Assembly (NCBI GenBank): GCA_023387135.1
Contig: JAEWIK010000294.1
Location: 1 to 9,984 of the forward strand
Direction: 5' to 3'
Length of the DNA: 9,984 nucleotides
Source: Actinomycetes bacterium
GTDB lineage: Bacteria > Actinomycetota > Actinomycetes > Propionibacteriales > Propionibacteriaceae
Every line of letters begins with the position of its first letter. Positions within the stretch are counted from its first letter, which is position 1. Made by a program: the position numbers and the translations under genes. Positions 5,557-9,984 of the stretch are shown here, piece after piece. Under the pieces are notes generated by a model. That model saw only the letters and a list, made by a program, of their open reading frames with translations, ran no database searches and was not told the DNA's origin.

Positions 5557-5838
5557 ATGCACCGCGCGATCATCACAGTCGACGGCAGGGTTCAGGGAGT
5601 CGGCTTCCGCTGGTGGGCAGCCGACCAGGCGCGACAGTTGCGGCTGGCGGGACACGTCCGCAATCTCGACGACGGGACAGTGCAACTCCTGGTGCAGGGC
5701 GACATGGAGAACATCGCCGCCATGATCAAGCGCGTGGGCGAGGTCCCGACGACGACGGCGCGTCCCGGATGGGTCACCGACCAGCACGTCGAGTGGCGCG
5801 ATCCCGACCCCGGCCTGCGGGGCTTCTCGTCGCATTGA
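5557..5838 (+). CDS. acyP: Acylphosphatase
   Basis: A 93-residue protein, the usual acylphosphatase length. It carries both signatures: GRVQGVGFRWW at 10-20, with the phosphate-binding loop and catalytic R18, and GHVRNLDDGTVQLLVQGD at 32-49, with catalytic N36. The enzyme hydrolyses carboxyl-phosphate bonds in small acyl phosphates such as acetyl or carbamoyl phosphate in the cytosol. The start is supported by the family N-terminus and a -10 box 6 nt upstream. The response-regulator gene begins 76 bp downstream on the same strand, so read-through is possible, but that gap holds its own regulatory repeats. Confidence 0.93.
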   Translation: MHRAIITVDGRVQGVGFRWWAADQARQLRLAGHVRNLDDGTVQLLVQGDMENIAAMIKRVGEVPTTTARPGWVTDQHVEWRDPDPGLRGFSSH

Positions 5839-5846
5839 CGCCGCAG

Positions 5847-5866
5847 GCGAAACACACAGGTTTCGC
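5847..5866. repeat. 7-bp inverted repeat after acyP
   Basis: GCGAAAC, 6-nt centre, GTTTCGC. It begins 8 bp after the acyP stop. As RNA it would form a short hairpin, but no T-run follows, so it is at best a weak terminator. It overlaps the direct repeats at 5854-5882 and may be incidental to them. Confidence 0.4.
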
Positions 5867-5882
5867 ACAGCAAACTCCCAGC
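5854..5882 (+). promoter_or_regulatory. Three PhoP-box-like direct repeats
   Basis: ACACAGG (5854-5860), GCACAGC (5865-5871) and TCCCAGC (5876-5882) recur with an exact 11-bp period, each separated by 4 bp. The mycobacterial PhoP box, as I recall it, is a direct repeat of TCACAGC with a 4-bp spacer; the three copies match it at 5, 6 and 6 of 7 positions. They lie 33-61 bp upstream of a PhoP-like response regulator, where autoregulation would be expected. Confidence 0.6.
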
Positions 5883-5914
5883 GGAGAGTTGGTGGTCACT
5901 GGGAAAGTGGAGCT

Positions 5915-6658
5915 ATGACGACGCTCCGAAACCGCACCGGCTCACTCCCGCTGACCCGTGCCGACGGCAGCCCCATCCGCGTGCTCACCGTCGACGACGA
6001 GCCGAGCATCACCGACCTGCTCAGCATGGCGCTGCGCTACGAGAGCTGGCAGATCGCCACCGCCGCGACAGGGCTCACGGCGGTCAAGGCCGCCAGGGAG
6101 TTCCGCCCGGACGCGATAGTGCTGGACGTCATGCTGCCCGACTTCGACGGGCTCGAGGTGATGCGCAGGATCCGCTCCGAGCAGCCCGACATCCCCGTCA
6201 TCTTCCTCACCGCCCGCGACGCGGTGGAGGACAGGATCGCGGGCCTCACCGCCGGCGGGGACGACTACGTCACCAAACCGTTCAGCCTGGAGGAGCTGGT
6301 GGCGCGCTTGCGCGGCCTGCTGCGGCGTTCCGGAGCGACGACGTCGAGGGAGGACTCCACCCTGGTCGTCGGCGACCTCACCCTCGACGAGGACTCCCAC
6401 GAGGTGTTCCGCGGTGGCGAGGAGATCATGCTCACGGCGACGGAGTTCGAACTGCTGCGGTTCCTCATGCGCAACCCGCGCCGCGTGCTTTCCAAGGCCC
6501 AGATCCTCGACCGGGTGTGGAACTACGACTTCGGCGGCCAGGCGAACGTCGTGGAGCTCTACATCTCCTACCTCCGCAAGAAGATCGACGCCGGGCGCTC
6601 GCCGATGATCCACACCATGCGCGGGGCCGGCTACGTCCTCAAGCCGGCCGCCGAATGA
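5915..6658 (+). CDS. OmpR/PhoB-family response regulator, PhoP/TcrX-like
   Basis: A 247-residue response regulator. The receiver domain (about 21-138) has the acidic pair D27-D28, phosphoacceptor D71 in IVLDVMLPDFDG, T99 in FLTARD and K121 in YVTKPFSLEELVARL. The C-terminal winged-helix domain (about 150-244) has LTATEFELLRFL, the recognition region VLSKAQILDRVWNYDFGG and the wing RGAGYVLKP. The GLTAGGDDYVTKPFSLEE and VWNYDFGG stretches strongly resemble mycobacterial PhoP. It should activate or repress target genes as a phosphorylated dimer on direct repeats. The ATG at 5915 is preceded by GGGAAAG (5901-5907). Its stop overlaps the kinase start (ATGA). Other paralogues of this subfamily exist, so I withhold the symbol; the signal sensed is unknown. 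Confidence 0.93.
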   Translation: MTTLRNRTGSLPLTRADGSPIRVLTVDDEPSITDLLSMALRYESWQIATAATGLTAVKAAREFRPDAIVLDVMLPDFDGLEVMRRIRSEQPDIPVIFLTARDAVEDRIAGLTAGGDDYVTKPFSLEELVARLRGLLRRSGATTSREDSTLVVGDLTLDEDSHEVFRGGEEIMLTATEFELLRFLMRNPRRVLSKAQILDRVWNYDFGGQANVVELYISYLRKKIDAGRSPMIHTMRGAGYVLKPAAE

Positions 6659-8106
6659 CCGTTCCGGCGACCACGGCGTCCCCTCGCCCCCTGGGCAAGG
6701 GGACGCTGAGCCGTCGGCTGGTCCTCCGGACGACCGCCCTCGTGGCGGCAGTGACCGTGGTGTTGAGCCTGTTCACGGCGTTGGTGAGCTTCCAGATCAT
6801 GAGGTCCGAACTCGACGGACGGCTCGTCGCCGCGGCGGGACGTCCGCTCATGAGGCCCAGTGGCGACTCGGACGACGCCTGGAGCGACCCCGAGGGGTCG
6901 GGGCTCATCAAGATGAGCGCCGTGGTGGGCCAGCGCGGCGCTGGCGCCACGTACCAGGGACCCGCGGCCTTCACCCAGCAGTCGGCGAGCGACCTGCTCA
7001 CCCAGGTCGCTGCCCGGACCGACGAGGACGGGTTCTACATGGTCACCCTGCGCGACCTCGGCCTGTACCGCTGTCTCGTCGAGGAGTACGGCCACAACCA
7101 GTTCATCATCGTGGGCCTGCCGTTCAGCGAGGTCACCAACCCGCTCACCCGGCAGGTGGTCTTCGCCGCGCTGCTCACCCTCGGCGCCATCGCGCTGTCC
7201 TTCATCGGTGCCCGGCGCGTCGTCCAGACCAGCCTGCGTCCGCTCAACCGGCTGGCGGCGACGGCGACGAAGGTATCGGGGCTGCCGCTGGAGTCGGGCG
7301 ACGGCAACCTGCCGGTCCGGGTCGATTCCCGGGACGCCGACCCCGCCAGCGAGGTCGGCCAGGTGGGCGTCGCGTTCAACAGGATGCTCGACCACGTCGA
7401 GGACGCGCTGGCGGCCCGGCACCGCAGCGAGACGAACCTGCGGCAGTTCGTCGCCGACGCCTCCCACGAACTGCGCAACCCGCTCGCGGCGATCCGCGGC
7501 TACACCGAACTCAGCCAACGCGCCTCCGCCGACCTCCCCGACGACACCGCGCACGCGCTGGGGAGGATCGACTCGGAGTCGGAGAGGATGTCGGCGCTCG
7601 TCGAGGACCTGCTGCTGCTGGCACGGCTCGACTCGCAGCAACCGCTCGACCTGCAGCCGACCGACGTCACCGAGATCGTCCTGAACGCCGTGGACGACAC
7701 CCGCGTGGCGGGCGCCGACCACACCTGGGAACTCGACCTGCCCTCCGACGCGTTGCTGGCGCGGGCAGACGCCTTCAGGCTGCACCAGGTGGTGGCCAAC
7801 CTGCTTGCCAACGCCCGGGTCCACACTCCCCCGGGCACGCGCGTCGTGACGTCGCTGCGCAGGGAGGCCGACCAGGTGGTCATCACCGTGAAGGACAACG
7901 GGCCGGGGGTGCCGCCCGAGGTGCGCGACACCGTCTTCGAACGCTTCACCCGGGCGGACGCCAGCCGCGTGCGCAACGCCGGCGGCTCGTCCACGGGCCT
8001 GGGCCTCGCGATCGTGGCGGCCGTCGTCGCCGCCCACCACGGCACGGTGTCGCTGGAGTCCGTGCCGGGCAACACGGCCTTCACGATCAGGATTCCGGCG
8101 GCCTGA
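6655..8106 (+). CDS. Membrane sensor histidine kinase, PhoR/TcrY-like
   Basis: A 483-residue kinase, cognate to the response regulator by adjacency and ATGA overlap. TM1 is about 22-48, an extracytoplasmic sensor region about 49-165, TM2 about 166-188, and a HAMP domain about 189-253 (RVVQTSLRPLNRL, then EVGQVGVAFNRML). The HisKA dimerisation domain has the phosphoryl histidine H271 in ASHELRNPLAAIRGY; N275 replaces the more common threonine of the E-x-x-T/N phosphatase motif, an accepted variant. The ATPase domain has the N box NLLANARVHTP, G1 DNGPGVP, F box VFERFTRADASR and G2 STGLGLAIV. All key residues are present. The open frame before 6655 is a shadow of the regulator gene. The sensor region matches no ligand-binding domain I can name. 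Confidence 0.94.
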   Translation: MTVPATTASPRPLGKGTLSRRLVLRTTALVAAVTVVLSLFTALVSFQIMRSELDGRLVAAAGRPLMRPSGDSDDAWSDPEGSGLIKMSAVVGQRGAGATYQGPAAFTQQSASDLLTQVAARTDEDGFYMVTLRDLGLYRCLVEEYGHNQFIIVGLPFSEVTNPLTRQVVFAALLTLGAIALSFIGARRVVQTSLRPLNRLAATATKVSGLPLESGDGNLPVRVDSRDADPASEVGQVGVAFNRMLDHVEDALAARHRSETNLRQFVADASHELRNPLAAIRGYTELSQRASADLPDDTAHALGRIDSESERMSALVEDLLLLARLDSQQPLDLQPTDVTEIVLNAVDDTRVAGADHTWELDLPSDALLARADAFRLHQVVANLLANARVHTPPGTRVVTSLRREADQVVITVKDNGPGVPPEVRDTVFERFTRADASRVRNAGGSSTGLGLAIVAAVVAAHHGTVSLESVPGNTAFTIRIPAA

Positions 8107-8109
8107 GGG

Positions 8110-8349
8110 TCACGCCGCCAGCCGCTCGTCGGGACCGGCGGGGGCGTCGAAGGGCACCGTGGGGTAGCGCGGACCGAGCGGGGACGGGCCGGGGTCCGCG
8201 GCGTGCAGTTCCTCGCGCAGCCGTCCGAGGTCGCGGTCGTTGCGGGTGTCGAGGCCGGGCCGCCACGGCAGGCCGGCCCGACGATGAGCGGGACCCAGGG
8301 CGAGGATCAGGAGGATCACCGCGCCGGCGACTATCAACACACCAGTCAT
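8110..8349 (-). CDS. Small single-pass membrane protein of unknown function
   Basis: A 79-residue protein with one N-terminal membrane segment (TGVLIVAGAVILLILALG, residues 2-19), directly followed by basic residues (HRRAG), then a hydrophilic tail with a short charged helix (RDLGRLREELHAAD) and a proline-rich end. The positive residues after the segment predict a cytoplasmic tail. I chose the ATG at 8349 because AGGAAGGA (8365-8358) stands 8 nt upstream; an in-frame ATG at 8373 has no such support. I recognise no family. Its stop is 3 bp from the histidine kinase stop (convergent), and it is divergent from the AdpA-like regulator with 87 bp between starts. A role as accessory to either regulator is possible but unproven. 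Confidence 0.7.
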   Translation of the reverse strand: MTGVLIVAGAVILLILALGPAHRRAGLPWRPGLDTRNDRDLGRLREELHAADPGPSPLGPRYPTVPFDAPAGPDERLAA

Positions 8350-8412
8350 GGCAGTAATCCTTCCTGCCAGCACATCTCTGCCACCAGTGGCTGAAAGGTC
8401 ACTCTTCGAAGG

Positions 8413-8438
8413 AAAAGCGCCACTACACTGGCGGGCAT
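8413..8438. promoter_or_regulatory. Inverted pair of AdpA-like binding sites over the regulator's -10
   Basis: TGGCGCTTTT on the reverse strand (8422-8413) and TGGCGGGCAT on the forward strand (8429-8438) each match the Streptomyces AdpA consensus TGGCSNGWWY at 9 of 10 positions. Their cores form CGCCA-N6-TGGCG around the TACACT -10 box. Binding there by the encoded AdpA-like protein would block its own promoter. Nearby also are GCCAC-CA-GTGGC (8380-8391) and the palindrome CTTCGAAG (8404-8411). Confidence 0.5.
8424..8429 (+). promoter_or_regulatory. Candidate -10 box of the AdpA-like gene (leaderless)
   Basis: TACACT fits TANNNT and ends 7 bases before the ATG at 8437. No well-spaced ribosome site is present, so the message is probably leaderless. 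Confidence 0.6.
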
Positions 8439-9447
8439 GGCCTTACGGAGCGTGAGCGTGATCCTGCTCGAACCGGTGGCGCTGTTCGAGTTCAGCGTCG
8501 CCGTCGAGGTGTTCGGCATCGACAGGCGGGACAACGGCCTGGAACCCTTCGACTTCCGTGTCTGCGCCGTCGAGCCGGGCGTGCCGCTCAAGGCCAAGAG
8601 CCTCGACAGCTTCAGCATCACCCCTACCCGGGGGCTGGATGCGGTGGCGGGGACGGATCTCGTCATCGTCGCCGCGACTCCGGTCAGGCACGGCGACGAG
8701 TACCCGTCCGAGGTGCTGGAAGCTATCCGCGCCGCGCATGCAGCGGGCGCGACAGTCCTCAGCCTGTGCTCCGGCTCGTTCATCCTGGGGGCCGCCGGCC
8801 TGCTGGACGGACGCGCGTGCACCACGCACTGGATGTACGCCGAGGCCATGCAGCGCCGCTACCCGGACGCGAAGGTGGACGCCTCGGTGCTGTTCGTCGA
8901 TGACGACAGGGTGATCACGAGCGCGGGCACCGCCGCCGGCATCGACGCCTGCCTCTACCTCGTCCGCAAGGAACTCGGCACCGCCGTCGCCTCCACGATT
9001 GCCCGCCGGATGGTCGTCCCGCCCCAGCGGGACGGGGGCCAGCAGCAGTTCGTCGACCTGCCGATCCCCGAGTGCGAGTCGGAAGGCCTGGCCCCCGTCC
9101 TCGACTGGGTGGTGCAGAACCTCCACGAGGACCACTCGGTCGCCTCGCTCAGCGCCAGGGCCCTCATGAGCGAGCGGACCTTCGCCCGCCGCTTCGCCGC
9201 CGAGACCGGCACCACCCCGTACAAGTGGCTGCTGCGCCAGCGGGTGCTGGCGGCCCGCAGCCTGCTGGAGGAGAGCGACCTCCCGGTCGAGCAGATCGCC
9301 GCCCGTGTGGGGTTCACCTCGCCGGTGCTGCTGCGCGACCACTTCCGCAGGCTCGTGGGGTTGTCGCCGTCCGACTACCGCCGCCGGTTCGGCTCCGCCG
9401 AACCCGTCCCGTCCCACCTCGACCCCGCGCTGGCCGCCGAGGGCTGA
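8437..9447 (+). CDS. AdpA-like GlxA-family transcriptional regulator (DJ-1/PfpI + AraC HTH)
   Basis: A 336-residue regulator. Residues 1-195 form a DJ-1/PfpI-like domain with the nucleophile-elbow cysteine C111 in LSLCSGSFILGAAGLLDG and H131 in TTHW, followed by VPPQRDGGQQQFVDLP, a block typical of the AdpA group. Residues about 220-318 are the AraC-type DNA-binding domain with two helix-turn-helix units: SLSARALMSERTFARRFAAE, then GTTPYKWLLRQRV, and VEQIAARVGFTSPVLLRDHF. In Streptomyces, AdpA controls development and secondary metabolism and binds TGGCSNGWWY sites; the targets here are unknown, and the DJ-1 domain of such proteins mediates dimerisation rather than catalysis. The start is set by the family N-terminus and a -10 box 7 nt upstream. 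The gene is divergent from the small membrane protein and upstream of deoC. Confidence 0.9.
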   Translation: MALRSVSVILLEPVALFEFSVAVEVFGIDRRDNGLEPFDFRVCAVEPGVPLKAKSLDSFSITPTRGLDAVAGTDLVIVAATPVRHGDEYPSEVLEAIRAAHAAGATVLSLCSGSFILGAAGLLDGRACTTHWMYAEAMQRRYPDAKVDASVLFVDDDRVITSAGTAAGIDACLYLVRKELGTAVASTIARRMVVPPQRDGGQQQFVDLPIPECESEGLAPVLDWVVQNLHEDHSVASLSARALMSERTFARRFAAETGTTPYKWLLRQRVLAARSLLEESDLPVEQIAARVGFTSPVLLRDHFRRLVGLSPSDYRRRFGSAEPVPSHLDPALAAEG

Positions 9448-9458
9448 GGCCCGAGCGA

Positions 9459-9501
9459 CGCCCCGCCACCGGGCCGGAGCCCGATGGTCGCGGACGGGGC
9501 G
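9459..9501. repeat. Nested inverted repeats between the AdpA-like gene and deoC
   Basis: CGCCCCG (9459-9465) pairs with CGGGGCG (9495-9501), and inside it CGGGC (9470-9474), a 4-nt loop CGGA, and GCCCG (9479-9483) form a tight hairpin. It lies in the 75-bp gap after the regulator stop. There is no T-run, so it may act as an atypical terminator or simply reflect GC richness. Confidence 0.35.
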
Positions 9502-9509
9502 CACTGCTG

Positions 9510-9515
9510 TAGCGT
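9510..9515 (+). promoter_or_regulatory. Candidate -10 box of deoC (leaderless)
   Basis: TAGCGT fits TANNNT and ends 7 bases before the ATG at 9523. No Shine-Dalgarno sequence is visible. This gives deoC its own promoter, independent of the preceding regulator gene. Confidence 0.6.
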
Positions 9516-9522
9516 CGGAATC

Positions 9523-9984
9523 ATGAAGCTCTCCCGCGCCGAACTCGCCAGGTACGTCGACCACACCCTCCTCTCCCCCACCGCCACGCCGTCCGACGTC
9601 GCGGCGCTGCTGGGCGAGGCCCAGGAACTCGGCACCTACTCCATCTGCGTGTCGCCGTCCATGCTCCCGGTCGCGGGCGGGGACGGCAGCGTGAAGATCG
9701 CCACCGTCTGCGGCTTCCCCTCCGGGAAGCACACCCCCGCCACGAAGGCGGCCGAGGCGGCGGACTCCGTCGCCCGCGGGGCCGACGAGGTGGACATGGT
9801 GATCGACCTCGGCCTGGCGAAGACCGCCGACTACGACGGCCTCGTGGCCGAGATCGCCGCAGTGCGCGCGAGCGTCCCCGCACCGAAGGTGCTCAAGGTC
9901 ATCATCGAGGCCGCGGCCCTCACCGACGACGAGATAGTCCTCGCCTGCAAGGCTGCCGAAGAGGCGGGGGCCGACTTCGTGAAG
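9523..9984 (+). CDS. deoC: Deoxyribose-phosphate aldolase, N-terminal 154 residues
   Basis: The gene runs off the right edge after 154 codons. The enzyme splits 2-deoxyribose-5-phosphate into glyceraldehyde-3-phosphate and acetaldehyde in deoxynucleoside breakdown. Class I DERA features are visible: DHTLLSP at 13-19, SICVSP at 40-45, the [13 protein letters not shown] block at 58-70, [12 protein letters not shown] at 84-95 with D91 matching the proton-relay aspartate (D102 of E. coli DeoC), and LKVIIE at 124-129. The final residues ADFVK correspond to ADFIKTSTG, so K154, the last codon in the window, is the Schiff-base lysine (K167 in E. coli). The start is supported by family alignment and the -10 box. 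No other deo gene is visible. Confidence 0.94.
   Translation, partial: MKLSRAELARYVDHTLLSPTATPSDVAALLGEAQELGTYSICVSPSMLPVAGGDGSVKIATVCGFPSGKHTPATKAAEAADSVARGADEVDMVIDLGLAKTADYDGLVAEIAAVRASVPAPKVLKVIIEAAALTDDEIVLACKAAEEAGADFVK

Noticed and set aside
5835..5840. TTGACG overlapping the acyP stop as the -35 of the two-component operon
   Set aside because: The matching -10 position reads AGGTTT, too weak to call a promoter with confidence; it may still be the real one, as it would overlap the PhoP-like repeats.
6631..8040. 469-codon reverse-strand open frame opposite the histidine kinase
   Set aside because: The kinase on the forward strand has every expected motif; the reverse frame is low-complexity shadow.
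8443..9732. 429-codon reverse-strand open frame opposite the AdpA-like gene
   Set aside because: It mirrors the coding frame of a clear regulator gene and deoC, is rich in G, R, A and H, and shows no recognisable domain.

Overview
The window is chromosomal DNA from a high-GC actinobacterium. Support comes from strong G/C bias at third codon positions, HAIR-type (HspR) operators in front of dnaK, an AdpA-like GlxA-family regulator, a mycobacterial PhoP/PhoR-like two-component system, and several genes whose -10 box lies only 6-8 nt before the ATG, as in leaderless actinobacterial genes. A family-level guess such as Propionibacteriaceae would be inference only. Gene density is high, no stretch over 300 bases lacks a gene, and I see no tRNA, rRNA, CRISPR array or transposase gene.

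Layout. At 1-82 (-) is the 5' end of dnaK, transcribed leftward from a promoter region holding two tandem 7-nt-spaced inverted repeats of HAIR type (113-162). Rightward from the same intergenic region run a HAD phosphatase/phosphomutase (272-934) and a monofunctional proline dehydrogenase (943-1866). They converge, with a 4-bp gap, on a cystathionine gamma-synthase (1871-3034, -). Divergent from that is a pair of a two-CBS-domain protein (3183-3611) and a YbaK/ProX-type tRNA deacylase (3611-4090), overlapping by one base.

At 4254-4906 lies a Phd/YefM-VapC (PIN) toxin-antitoxin module. It is bracketed by an imperfect 25-bp direct repeat. The right copy is the last codons of the neighbouring phosphoribosyltransferase gene (4952-5440, -); the left copy looks like a leftover of the same gene end, so the module appears to be an insertion at that 3' end. 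Across a divergent promoter region with a perfect 10-bp inverted repeat comes acylphosphatase (5557-5838).

The right half holds regulators. An OmpR-family response regulator and its histidine kinase (5915-8106, ATGA overlap) follow three 7-bp direct repeats with an 11-bp period, which resemble the PhoP box and suggest autoregulation. A 79-residue single-pass membrane protein (8110-8349, -) converges on the kinase. It is divergent from an AdpA-like DJ-1/AraC regulator (8437-9447), whose -10 box lies between two inverted AdpA-like half sites. The window ends inside deoC (9523 onward); its last visible codon is the expected Schiff-base lysine.

The genes do not form one pathway. They look like core housekeeping and stress genes (protein folding, proline and deoxyribose catabolism, methionine synthesis, purine salvage, tRNA proofreading), with one acquired toxin-antitoxin cassette and two probably self-regulating transcription factors.
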